Translations under genes and position numbers: made by a program
Part shown: positions 51,833 through 62,300 of the stretch, piece by piece
How the letters are laid out: each line of letters starts with the position of its first letter
Position numbering within the stretch: position 1 is the first letter of the stretch
Notes under the pieces: generated by a model
Told to the model about the DNA's origin: nothing
The model's database searches: none
Seen by the model: the letters and a program-made list of their open reading frames with translations, nothing else
Assembly (NCBI RefSeq): GCF_900112395.1
Contig: NZ_FOLN01000011.1
Span: 1 to 64,000 of the forward strand
Direction of reading: 5' to 3'
From: Algibacter lectus
GTDB lineage: Bacteria > Bacteroidota > Bacteroidia > Flavobacteriales > Flavobacteriaceae
DNA: 64,000 nt

Positions 51833-52323
51833 ATTGAATTTTTTGGGGATCAACATTGCAAATTTAAGCTATTAAACGTAAAAAACAAGCGTTTTATCGA
51901 TTATATGTTCATTTTTATAACAATTAGAACACTTAACAAATCATAACACCCTTGTTTTCTAACTATTTAATAGAAAAACCACACAATGTTTTCTTTCTAC
52001 TAAATTAGTACAATTCTTTCATTTAAAATACTTAACAATAAAAAAAATTAACTTACATAGCTTTTTAAAGCCTCAAATAAAAGGATTAAACTTAAAATAA
52101 CTGACCTAATTCATCTAAAAAATGAGCCCTCATTAAAATCTTATTCCCTAAATAAACGCAAAGAAACTAATAATAGTATTTATCTTACTAAAACGTTTTA
52201 TTTATACATATAAACTGTTTATTCTAGTTAATTAGCTACATTTGTTGTTAAACATCAACTAAAGCTCACTCTTTTTTTGATTAAATTTTATGTTTTTAAG
52301 TAAAAAATTTTTCCCTACAAAAA
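51833..52323. other. 491-nt intergenic region, no gene
   Basis: AT-rich spacer between divergent genes. The one recognisable signal is the TAnnTTTG motif at 52237. No ORF over 60 codons, tRNA or repeat was recognised. It could contain a leader or a small RNA that I cannot see. Confidence 0.6.
52237..52244 (+). promoter_or_regulatory. Putative -7 element of the PAS kinase gene
   Basis: TACATTTG, an exact TAnnTTTG match, 80 nt upstream of the kinase ATG. It is the best promoter candidate of the gap. Confidence 0.45.
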
Positions 52324-54195
52324 ATGAACTATTTACAAGAAGAACTCTACAGTTCTTTAAAAACAAACCCTAAAATTTTTGAGTTTATTGAAAAAAACTC
52401 ATTAGACGGTATTTGGTACTCAGATCTTGAAAATCCTGAAAATGAATGGATGGACGATCGTTTCTGGGAAATTCTAGGCTACGACCCTCAAAAAATGCCT
52501 TCCAAATCTTCTACTTGGCGAGATATTATAAACCAAGACGATCTAAAAGCAGCCCTTACAAACTTTAACCAGCATATTGAAGACCCTAATATTCCGTACG
52601 ACCAAGTCCTTAGGTTTACCCATAAAAAAGGTAGAACAGTATGGATTAGATCTAAAGGCATGGCTATTAGGAATGAAGAAAATAAAGCCATTAGAATGGT
52701 GGGTTCTCATCTTGAAATCACCGAACTTAAAGAAAATGAAGAATTTCTGCACCGCTGCAACCAAGAAGCCAATATTGGTTTTTGGGATATGTCTGTAGAA
52801 AACAAAACTATAAAATGGAGTAATACAACCAAAGCCATACATGGTGTAGACTTAGATTTCAAACCTTGTCTTGAAACTAGTATCAATTTTTACAAAGAAG
52901 GCTCTAGCAGAACAAAAATTACAGAACTTGTATTTAGAGCTCTAAATTTTGGAGAACCTTTTAACGATGAACTACAAATTGTTACCATACAAGGCGAATA
53001 CAAATGGGTTAAGGTTATTGGTTTTCCTGAAAAAATAAAAGACAATTACAATAGAGTTTATGGAACGATACAAGACATAAACGATCTTAAAAAATCTCAA
53101 ATAAAATTAAAACAGAGCGAACAAGCCTTTAGAGGTAACTTTGAAAATGCGGCTATTGGAATGGCTTTATTTGACAACGATAAAAAATGGATCAAAATAA
53201 ACCAAACGTTTTGCGATATATTGGGTTACACACACGATGAGCTTTCTTTATTAAGCTTTGAAGATATAACACACCCTGAAGACTTACATACAGATGCTGC
53301 TGAAATAGAAGAAATTATTGATGGCGCTAGAGATCATTACAAAGTAGATAAGCGCTATTTTCATAAAAACGGACACCTTGTTAATATTCACTTTGCCGTC
53401 TCTGTTGTAAGAGACACAGATAACGAAGTGCTTTATTTTATTTCTCAAATTATAGACATAACCCTTTTAAAGGAGCAAGAAAAGGCCTTAAAACGCATTA
53501 TTTCTATTACACAAGATCAAAATGATCGTCTTAAAAATTTCGCCCATATTGTATCTCATAACTTAAGATCTCATTCCGGAGGAATTTCTGCTCTATTACA
53601 ACTTTTAAGAGATGATGAACCCGAACTTTTCGAAAATGAAATGATTCAATTATTAGAAACCTCATCTTTTAATTTACAAGAAACCATTAACCACTTATCA
53701 GAAGTTGTTAAAATTAATTTATCATCAAACGATAATTTAACATTAATACCTTTAAGTAATATTATTAACAAGCAAATTGCATCTCTCACACCTATTGCTG
53801 AAAAAAACAACATAAAAATTACAAACAATACCGAAGAAAATATTAAAGTACTCGGTATTTCTGCTTATGTTGAAAGCATAATTTTAAACTTCATAACGAA
53901 TGCTATAAAATATAGTTCTAGTGAGCGAGACAGCTTTTTAAATATAAATTCGGAGAAAAAAGGTCCATACATCATTATATCTTTTACTGATAATGGTATT
54001 GGAATCGATCTTGATTTAAACAAAAACAAATTGTTTGGAATGTACAAAACATTCCATGACAATGAGGATGCCCGAGGTATTGGTTTATTTATTACAAAAA
54101 ACCAAATAGAAACTTTGGGAGGAAAAATAGAAGTAACTAGCGAACTAAATAAAGGAACCACTTTTAAAGTATTTTTTAAACATGAAAAAAATTAA
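52324..54195 (+). CDS. PAS-domain sensor histidine kinase
   Basis: 623 residues, no membrane segment. Three PAS units: about residues 20-140, 145-255 and 265-385 (FENAAIGMALFDNDKKWIKINQTFCDILGYT is the classic PAS). Dimerisation/phosphoacceptor helix with H412 in IVSHNLRSHSGG, then an HATPase with NFITNAIKYSS (N-box) and DNGIGIDLD, RGIGLFITKNQIETLGGKIEV (G-boxes). Soluble sensing is implied. It overlaps the response regulator ORF by 14 nt. Confidence 0.92.
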   Translation: MNYLQEELYSSLKTNPKIFEFIEKNSLDGIWYSDLENPENEWMDDRFWEILGYDPQKMPSKSSTWRDIINQDDLKAALTNFNQHIEDPNIPYDQVLRFTHKKGRTVWIRSKGMAIRNEENKAIRMVGSHLEITELKENEEFLHRCNQEANIGFWDMSVENKTIKWSNTTKAIHGVDLDFKPCLETSINFYKEGSSRTKITELVFRALNFGEPFNDELQIVTIQGEYKWVKVIGFPEKIKDNYNRVYGTIQDINDLKKSQIKLKQSEQAFRGNFENAAIGMALFDNDKKWIKINQTFCDILGYTHDELSLLSFEDITHPEDLHTDAAEIEEIIDGARDHYKVDKRYFHKNGHLVNIHFAVSVVRDTDNEVLYFISQIIDITLLKEQEKALKRIISITQDQNDRLKNFAHIVSHNLRSHSGGISALLQLLRDDEPELFENEMIQLLETSSFNLQETINHLSEVVKINLSSNDNLTLIPLSNIINKQIASLTPIAEKNNIKITNNTEENIKVLGISAYVESIILNFITNAIKYSSSERDSFLNINSEKKGPYIIISFTDNGIGIDLDLNKNKLFGMYKTFHDNEDARGIGLFITKNQIETLGGKIEVTSELNKGTTFKVFFKHEKN

Positions 54196-54574
54196 TTTAG
54201 CCTGTATTATTGAAGACGACCCAACCCACGTTTATATTACCAAACGGTTTTTAAACTTAACCGGACTTGTGGAATCGATTCTAATATGCTCCAACGGAAA
54301 GGATGCTTTCACCAAGCTAAAAGCCATAATCTCTAGCGGAGAAAAGCTACCAGAACTAATATTATTAGATTTAAACATGCCAGTTTGGGATGGTTGGCAA
54401 TTTCTAGATGCTTTTAAAGAGATTCCTGTAGAAGATAAAATTGATATCTACATACTAACGAGCTCTAACAACGAAGCCGATATAGAACGTGCTAAAAACT
54501 ATAATATCGACAGCAATTATATTGTTAAACCAATAACATTAGAAAAACTAAAAGATGTTATCTTTAGCGAATAA
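54182..54574 (+). CDS. Single-domain response regulator (CheY-like)
   Basis: 130 residues, receiver domain only. Acidic pocket E11, D12, D13; phosphoacceptor D63 in LILLDLNMPVWDGW; T/S switch in ILTSSNN; K in YIVKPIT. No output domain, so it may act on a distant target or in a phosphorelay. Its start overlaps the end of the kinase, so they are coupled. Its 3' end overlaps the PPTase gene tail-to-tail by 11 nt. Confidence 0.9.
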   Translation: MKKINLACIIEDDPTHVYITKRFLNLTGLVESILICSNGKDAFTKLKAIISSGEKLPELILLDLNMPVWDGWQFLDAFKEIPVEDKIDIYILTSSNNEADIERAKNYNIDSNYIVKPITLEKLKDVIFSE

Positions 54575-55331
54575 ATTCTTTTAACAAACTATCTAAAGGG
54601 TAAAGTATTATGTTCTCAACATGTATTTTACCCTTTTTAAATGCTAAAGCCCCTATATAATCATGATCTACAGTAAAACTTACCACTTGTGTATTTTGTT
54701 TTAATTGAAAAGTGCTATCAATAAAATTACCTCCATCTAAAACGTTTATTTTCAACAAATTATCATCAATTCCCTTTCCGGTAGCTTTTACAATAGCCTC
54801 CTTTCTAGTCCAAAATTTATAAAACGTTTTATTTTTATTTTCAGCAGTTAAAACCGCATTAATTTCAGGTACACTAAAAACTGTTGGCAATATTTCAGTA
54901 AAATTAAAATCTTTAGAAAGATACTCAACATCCACACCCAATTCCTGCAAACCTAAAGCTATTAACGCATAGTTTTCTGCATGAGACACGTTGAAGTGTA
55001 ATTCGGGGCAAAAAGCTAAGAATGGCTTTTTATTAGCATCTTTACTTAATTCTATTCTCGAAACATCTACACCTACTTCTTTTGCTAAAATTAGTTTTAG
55101 CAAACCTCTGCACACTATAAACCTATTAGCATCCTTTTGATGATAATATCTTTGAGCACGTTCTATTTCCGAAGTATTTAAAAGCATTTTTAACTCCGAG
55201 AGCACATCTACATAATCGGATATTTTAAACTTGAAAAGCTTCACACCTTTCTCATCTAACTTAGAATCGTAAATCTGACTAGAATTCAACTTTACAAATT
55301 CACAACATATTTTAATACGGGAATCAATCAT
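54564..55331 (-). CDS. 4'-Phosphopantetheinyl transferase, Sfp type
   Basis: 255 residues. The Sfp motif pair is complete: FNVSHAENYALIALG (SH motif), GVDVEYLSKDF (D134, E136, magnesium site) and FYKFWTRKEAIVKATGKGI (W174, K177, E178). It should transfer the phosphopantetheine arm to the PCP and ACP domains of the adjacent synthases. Its start overlaps the NRPS end by 8 nt, so co-expression with the synthases is expected. Confidence 0.93.
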   Translation of the reverse strand: MIDSRIKICCEFVKLNSSQIYDSKLDEKGVKLFKFKISDYVDVLSELKMLLNTSEIERAQRYYHQKDANRFIVCRGLLKLILAKEVGVDVSRIELSKDANKKPFLAFCPELHFNVSHAENYALIALGLQELGVDVEYLSKDFNFTEILPTVFSVPEINAVLTAENKNKTFYKFWTRKEAIVKATGKGIDDNLLKINVLDGGNFIDSTFQLKQNTQVVSFTVDHDYIGALAFKKGKIHVENIILYPLDSLLKEFIR

Positions 55332-58300
55332 AATCTCTATCTAAAATAGCTTGTAAAATTTGCCCTAACACCTTATCATTTGGACTTTGAAACATGTTTT
55401 TATGATTTCCAGGAATAACATGCCTAATTACTCCTCCTTTTGCGACTTCTCTCCAACCTAAATAATTGGTGTCATGAGCATAAAATATATTATTATCTTC
55501 AACTTTAAGTAAATCTATTTCCAAATCTTCAGGTATAATTTGGTAATTATTAACAGCTAATCTATGCATATCATCCAACTCCAAAGGCCAAGGATACTCT
55601 AATTTATGCTGTGCTTCGCGGCCAAGTTTAATTCTTAAGTAAGACGATTTAATTTTTGATTTTATAATACCTAGCCATCGACTAAAATTCTCCTTATCTA
55701 AAAGCATCATTTTAGCCACAAAAACAACTTGCCCTAAACTATAAGATAAATGCACTCTAGTTTTCTTAAAAGAAACTTCATAATTATAAGTTGGATACAC
55801 ATAACTATCTAACATAATGAGTGACGACACTTTTCGGTTTTGAACTTTTAAAATCTTAACCATTTCAAAAGCAATAATCCCTCCTAGCGAATACCCAGCA
55901 ATAGCATAAGGTCCGGTTGGGTTAGATTCAACAATTTCCGCAACATAATGTGCCGCCATTTTTTTAATAGAATCATGTGGTGCATCAATGCCGTTAAGGC
56001 CTTTTGCTTGCAATCCATAAACGGGTTGCTCTTTATCTAGCGTTCTCGATAAGGTTTCGAATATTAAAACATTGTGATCGGCACCATGTATCACGTAAAG
56101 TGGCGTTTTATTTCCAGAAGTTTTTATTGGTGTAAGGGAACTCCAACTAGAAATATCTTTATCCGAATCTATAAATTTAGCCAACTTCGCAATGGTTGGA
56201 TGTTCTAATAAAGAAGAAAGCGGATAGTTTTTCCCCGTTTCCTTTTCTATACGCACCATAACTTTTACAGCGATTAAAGAATGGCCACCAAGTTCGAAGA
56301 AATTAGCAAATATATCAATACTATTAACCCCTAGAGACTCTTGCCATATTTCGGCTACTATTTGTTCTGTTTTATTTCTAGGTGCTGTAAAATGCGTTGT
56401 TTCTCTTTTTTCCGAAGCATTTTTTAATAAAGACTTTCTGTCTATTTTACCATTTAATGTTTTTGGAAATTCGGTTACTAAGTTAAAGTCCTGAGGCACC
56501 ATGTAATCAGGAAGCTTTGTAGAAAGATTCTTTTTCCATTTCGCCATGTTATCTTCGGAAAAATCACGAGCCTCATTAGTAATAATAAAAGCCATTAAAC
56601 GACTTGAATTAACAACCACAACAGACGACAGTATTTCAGATTCCTCTTCTAAAGCTTCTTCTATTTCACCTAACTCAATACGGTGTCCACGAATTTTAAC
56701 TTGATGGTCTATTCGTCCTAAACACAAAATATCTCCAGATGGTAGTAATTTACCTAAATCTCCTGTTCTGTAAAGTTTGGTTTGTTGTTCTGTATCAAAA
56801 TCGTTGCTTGTAAATTTTTCTGCCGTAAGCTCAGGTCGCCTCCAATACCCTTTAGCTACACCGTCTCCAGCAATACAAATTTCGCCAGTTTTCCCTGCTT
56901 CCACCAATAATCCTTGTGAGTTCAATAAATAAATATGAGTATTTGCTATTGGAGCTCCTATTGTTATTTGCTCATCACCCTTATTAATTTCCTTTACGGT
57001 AGACCAAATTGTAGTTTCAGTAGGTCCATAAACATTCCATAGCTCATCTACCCTACTTAATATTTTTTTTGCTAGAGGCAACGGTAACATTTCACCACCG
57101 CAAAGCGCTTTAATCGCCAACGGGTTTTCCCATCCTGCATCTAATAGCATTTGCCAAGTAGTTGGCGTTGCTTGAAGCATCGTGATGCGTTCTTGCTTTA
57201 ATAACTTCAACATTAAACGACTATCTCTAGCCGTATCATCGTTTGCAATTACCAATGTAGCACCTACTAATAATGGGAGAAAAAGCTCAAGACCAGCAAT
57301 ATCAAATGAAATTGTTGTAATCGATAACAGCTTATCATGGTTTTTAATACCAGGCTTAAGCATCATGCTAAATAAAAAATTGACTAAATTCTTATGAGTT
57401 ACCGATACGCCTTTGGGCTTACCTGTAGAACCTGAAGTATAAAGTATGTAAGCAACCTCATTGTTACTCACGTTTAAAGAAAGTGGTGTTGAAGCGTATT
57501 TTGATAAGTTTGAAAATACATCTTCATACAATAACACCGATGCATTTGTTTTTAAACTTAATGAAAATGTTTTAGATGAAATAAGAAAATTTGCTCCCGA
57601 ATCATCTAACATAAATTCCAATCTATTTATTGGATAATTTGGATCTAATGGTAAATACGTTGCTCCGCATTGCATTAAGGCAATTAATGAAACAACAAGC
57701 TCTATTGAACGCGGTAAAGCAACCCCAACAATATCTCCAGATTTTACTCCCTGCTCTACAAAGTAATGAGAAAGCTGATTAACTTGAACTTCTAATTCTT
57801 GATATGAAATTTCTGTTTCCTCAAACTTTAAGGCTTGCTTTTTAGCAAAAGTTTTGGACACCTCTTTAATAAGATCATGTAAAGGCATCTGTGGATAAAC
57901 AGCTTGTGTTCTATTCAATTCTTCATATTGAGAAGCATCAACCTTTACAATTTCTCCGATGGTAATATTTGGTTGCGCTACAATCGATTCTAATATAGAC
58001 TTAAAAGAAGCCATCATACGTTCTATAGTAGATGGTTTAAAAAGCGCTGAATTGTAAGACCACTCTAGAGTAAAATTTTCCTCTGTACCCGTAGCATTTA
58101 AAAATATTTCAAAGGTTTCCGACGTTCTCGGATTACTAATTACTTTATATTCTAATCCTTCAAAATTAACCTGAGACGTCATGCCCATATCAATATTAAA
58201 AACAACAGGAACCAGCGGTACTCGCGATGGATCTCTATGTAGTGGAAGCTTTTGTAATAACTCGCCAAAACTTAACTGTTGATGATCGTAAGCATCGAAA

Positions 58301-59298
58301 ACAGAGTTTTTTCTATATTTTAAATATTCCCCAAATGAAAAAGACGTATTAAGCTTACTCCGAAGTGGTAATAAATTTACACAATGCCCAATTAACTGCG
58401 TTTTGCCTGTTACCGATTGTCCAGCTGCAGGTAAACCAAGCACAATATCATCTTGACCTGTTTCTTTACAAAGAAAAACCTCAAAAGCAGCCATTAAAGT
58501 GGTTACAAAACTACAACCAGATTGTATTCCTATTTTCTTTAATTTGGATAGCAAATCTTTCTCTATTGAGAAATCTAAACGATTACTCTTAAAAGTTCTA
58601 AGTTTTGGTCTTGCAAAATCTGTAGGTAATGTGAGTTCTGGTATTGATGATTGGTATTGCTCTAACCAGTAATTTTCTGTTTTAATATTTTCTTCGCTTC
58701 CTGTAAACTGAATTAACTCATCTACGTATGCACTATAATCGTCTACATTAGGAAGGTTATAGGTTTTATTTGCAGTATAAGAAGAATAAAGCTCTCCTAA
58801 CTCTTCTAGCATAATTCCGAAAGACCAACCATCGCAAATAATATGGTGAGCCGTAATTAACAACTCATGTTCCTGCTCATTTTTTCTTATTAAAGCAAAC
58901 TTAATTAATGGTCCTTTTGTTAAATCAAAAATAAAATTAGCATCTTCCAATACATAATTTGCTATAGCCTGTTTTTTTTCTTCTGAAGTAAATTGTGATA
59001 AATCGTGTTGTTCAACTTCAAACGAAATAAATTTCATAACGCTCATAAAGCGTCCGTCCCGACTAAAAACAGAACGCAATGCCTCATGCCTTTGCACTAA
59101 TGTTTGCAAAGCCAGTTCTAAAGCAGAATGATTCAATTCCCCTTCTAAAACAAGAGATATTGATTCATTATAGGCTCTATTTGCATCAATTCCTCCTAAA
59201 TTACAACTAATCCAGATTTCAGCTTGAGACTGCGTTATAGCAATCACCTTTTCTAGTTCTGGCCCAGAAAAAGGATTGAAATTATTAATTTTGTTCAA
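55324..59298 (-). CDS. Non-ribosomal peptide synthetase, C-A-PCP-TE
   Basis: 1324 residues. Condensation domain: HHIICDG (H151-G157). Adenylation domain: TSGSTGKPKG (621-630), YGPTETTIW (757-765), RTGDLG, GRIDHQVKIRGHRIELGEIE, NGKIDR (K951). Aligned by eye to GrsA, the binding pocket reads D666 I667 L670 Q709 C733 G735 V756 I764 W765 K951, 8/10 identical to the glycine signature DILQLGLIWK. PCP: FFELGGHSL (S1007). Thioesterase: GYSLGG (S1137), D1164, H1299. It is downstream (66 nt) of the PKS-AMT gene, so it takes the growing chain, adds one amino acid and releases it. Confidence 0.93.
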   Translation of the reverse strand: MNKINNFNPFSGPELEKVIAITQSQAEIWISCNLGGIDANRAYNESISLVLEGELNHSALELALQTLVQRHEALRSVFSRDGRFMSVMKFISFEVEQHDLSQFTSEEKKQAIANYVLEDANFIFDLTKGPLIKFALIRKNEQEHELLITAHHIICDGWSFGIMLEELGELYSSYTANKTYNLPNVDDYSAYVDELIQFTGSEENIKTENYWLEQYQSSIPELTLPTDFARPKLRTFKSNRLDFSIEKDLLSKLKKIGIQSGCSFVTTLMAAFEVFLCKETGQDDIVLGLPAAGQSVTGKTQLIGHCVNLLPLRSKLNTSFSFGEYLKYRKNSVFDAYDHQQLSFGELLQKLPLHRDPSRVPLVPVVFNIDMGMTSQVNFEGLEYKVISNPRTSETFEIFLNATGTEENFTLEWSYNSALFKPSTIERMMASFKSILESIVAQPNITIGEIVKVDASQYEELNRTQAVYPQMPLHDLIKEVSKTFAKKQALKFEETEISYQELEVQVNQLSHYFVEQGVKSGDIVGVALPRSIELVVSLIALMQCGATYLPLDPNYPINRLEFMLDDSGANFLISSKTFSLSLKTNASVLLYEDVFSNLSKYASTPLSLNVSNNEVAYILYTSGSTGKPKGVSVTHKNLVNFLFSMMLKPGIKNHDKLLSITTISFDIAGLELFLPLLVGATLVIANDDTARDSRLMLKLLKQERITMLQATPTTWQMLLDAGWENPLAIKALCGGEMLPLPLAKKILSRVDELWNVYGPTETTIWSTVKEINKGDEQITIGAPIANTHIYLLNSQGLLVEAGKTGEICIAGDGVAKGYWRRPELTAEKFTSNDFDTEQQTKLYRTGDLGKLLPSGDILCLGRIDHQVKIRGHRIELGEIEEALEEESEILSSVVVVNSSRLMAFIITNEARDFSEDNMAKWKKNLSTKLPDYMVPQDFNLVTEFPKTLNGKIDRKSLLKNASEKRETTHFTAPRNKTEQIVAEIWQESLGVNSIDIFANFFELGGHSLIAVKVMVRIEKETGKNYPLSSLLEHPTIAKLAKFIDSDKDISSWSSLTPIKTSGNKTPLYVIHGADHNVLIFETLSRTLDKEQPVYGLQAKGLNGIDAPHDSIKKMAAHYVAEIVESNPTGPYAIAGYSLGGIIAFEMVKILKVQNRKVSSLIMLDSYVYPTYNYEVSFKKTRVHLSYSLGQVVFVAKMMLLDKENFSRWLGIIKSKIKSSYLRIKLGREAQHKLEYPWPLELDDMHRLAVNNYQIIPEDLEIDLLKVEDNNIFYAHDTNYLGWREVAKGGVIRHVIPGNHKNMFQSPNDKVLGQILQAILDRDYD

Positions 59299-59364
59299 CG
59301 TAATAGGGTTTTACATTAATTTTGATTTAAAACATATAAAGTAGTCGAAAAAAAAATAGTTTTC

Positions 59365-62300
59365 TTACAACTCTATTTTAGCGAAGCCACTCTCTACATT
59401 CAAATCTTCTATAAACCATGCAGGATTTCCCTGTTCATCCATACCTAGGCGTGCACCATTTTTTGGTGGTTCGTTTAAATCTGATGTAAATGATGTGCTA
59501 TTTTTTGAGTTTGAATTAAAAACACCAGCTGAAACAAGTTCATCTAAACAAGAAACAAATACGCTTTTAAGCTTATTTATATCTTGTTCGTTATACGCGT
59601 TAGTAATAAAACAAGGGAAACCATCCCAAATGTGAATTCCTTTTTCTCTCATTAAAACAAAAAGTAATTCAGAATACGGTATTTCCTCTAAAAACTTTAA
59701 TCGCCATAAAGAACCAAAATAATTAACTTCTATTGGAAGCTTACGTTTTTTGATTTCAATGATTAAATCTGAAACTAAATTTTCAGTCATTGCTGTTAAT
59801 TTAGTTTGTAGCTCAGGCCCTTGCTCTTTCATGAAAACTAGAGAAGCCTTTGAAGCTGCTAAAGCAAGTGGATGACGAACAAAAGTACCTGCAAAATAGG
59901 TAACACCTACCTCAGGGTAAGATTCATCTCCATACTCCCAAAAACCACCATCAATAGCATCCATCCATGTGCTACTACCCGCAATTGCACCAATAGAAAG
60001 ACCTCCGCCAATTACTTTTCCATAAGCAGCAATATCTGCTTTTATATTAAATAAGGCTTGCGCTCCTCCTGGATGCATTCTGAACCCAGTAATAACCTCA
60101 TCAAAAACAAGAGCTGTTTCTGATGCTTTTGTAATTTCACGAACTTTATTAAGAAATTCAATGGGCTGAAACTCCGGTCTGCGACTTTGAACAGGCTCAA
60201 CAACAACAGCTGCTAATTCGTGCGAACGTTGGCGAATGATTTCTAAACTTTCATCTGTACCATATTCTAAAACTAAAACATTTTGAACAGATTGTGATAA
60301 AATACCTGCCGCGGCTGGAAAAGTTTTAAGTTTTTTAGAACCTCTTACAAGCGCCTCGTCATTAATACCATGGTACGAACCTGAAAAGGCAACCACAAGC
60401 GAACGCCCCGTAACGGTTCTAGCAATACGCATAGCACCTAAAACAGCTTCAGAACCGGTATTACAAAGTGCAATACGCTCATGCCCTGTAAACTCGCTAA
60501 GCAACTCACAAACCTCACCAGCTAATGGATGCTGAGGCCCAACTTCATAACCACTTTCAATTTGTTTGTGCAATGCTTCTTTTATAAAGTCTGGTTGATG
60601 ACCAAATAAGCATGAACCAAAACCATTCAAAGTATCAATATATTCATTGTTATCTAAATCCCATAGTCGATTTCCTGATGATTTTTCAACTACTATTGGG
60701 TATACAAGTTCTTTTGTTTCTGGTTTAAAACCCGATACAACTCTCGGATCAGACATATGACTACGATGTTTTTGAGAATATGCCTTACTACCAGCTGTTT
60801 TAGTATTATAGCTTTCAACTAAATTATCTAAAAATGCTTTTTGCTTACTATTTACACCTGTTGACTTTTTTTCTATTTTAGGGGACGCACCAAAAGGTTT
60901 TTGATGTTCCTTTTTTTCATCTTCAGATAACCCCTCTGAATCAATGATAATAGGAGCTATAATTGGTTTTTGGTCTTGAACAACAGGTGCAGGTCGCGGT
61001 TGAACAACCGTACTATCGTGACCTTGTAATAATTCCATTTGCTTTCCAAGAAGCTGTAGTTGCTGAGCTATTAAACCTAATGCCGTATTTTGGTTAGGGT
61101 TGCTTACCACATTTACAGGCTGCGGCGATGGCATACTTGGCGCTGTATAATTTACAGAAGCTTGTGCTTGAACAGGGGTAACAGCTGGGGCAGGCGCATA
61201 TGCTTCTTTAGGTAAAATTTTATCGATATAATCTGCTAACAAATTTGGTGAACCAAGTTCATCATTTAACTGCCTAAATGTAATTGGCGTATTAAATTCA
61301 TTTTTAAATGTTATAGCCATTTGTGTTAGCACTAAAGAATCTAAACCAAGTTCTAAAAAACTGTGATTAAAATCATTAGCTTCAATTTCAACTCCAGAGG
61401 TTTCTTCTATAATCTCTGATATTTTATTAAGAAGGGTAGGTTTTCTCATAAATTTATATTCGGTATTATGCACTAGATCAATAGACTGATCTTCGGTATT
61501 TACTATATTATTGATTTGTTTATTAGCATCTAATTCGATAGATAAAGGCTCTACCCAACAAGGTTTACGATCAAATACGTATGATGGTAATAAAAGTTTT
61601 TGTCTAGTTTGTTCACTATAAAAAGAATTCCAGTTAGGTTCTACTCCATGTAGCCATAAAGTACCTAATGCATGCAATACAGAATGGTGAGCTGTTTCAT
61701 TTTCTTTAGGAAATGATAAGCTAGCAATAGAAGCTAAAGATTTTAAACCTGTTTTTTGCATTGACAAAGTTGTTAACGCTCGGCCAGGGCCTACCTCTAG
61801 CAATAAAGGATCTTCTAGTTTTAAAACAGTTTCCATGGCTCCCGAAAAGTTTACGGTTGCTCTTAAGTGATTCGTCCAATATTCTGAACTTGTCGCTTCA
61901 GCATCAGTTAACCAATCTCCAGTTACTGTGGATACTATAGGTAATCGAGGAACACTTAATGTTATTTTTTTTACTTCTGCTTCAAAAACATCTAAAATAG
62001 GATTCATCATTGTAGAGTGAAACGCATGACTCGTTAATAAAAGCTTATTAGCAATATTTTCTACATCTAATACTTTCGAAAAACTTTCAATTTCATTATC
62101 AGGTCCTGACACTACAATTAATCGATCTGAATTGATAGCAGCAATGGATAGTGTTTTAGGAATTATATTTTTAACAAGTTCAACATTAGATCGAACAGAT
62201 AACATGCTGCCTCCAGGAAGTTCACTAACTAGCTTACCTCGCATTGTAATAAGATGTAATGCATCTTCTAAAGTAAATATACCCGCTAAATGAGCTGCTA

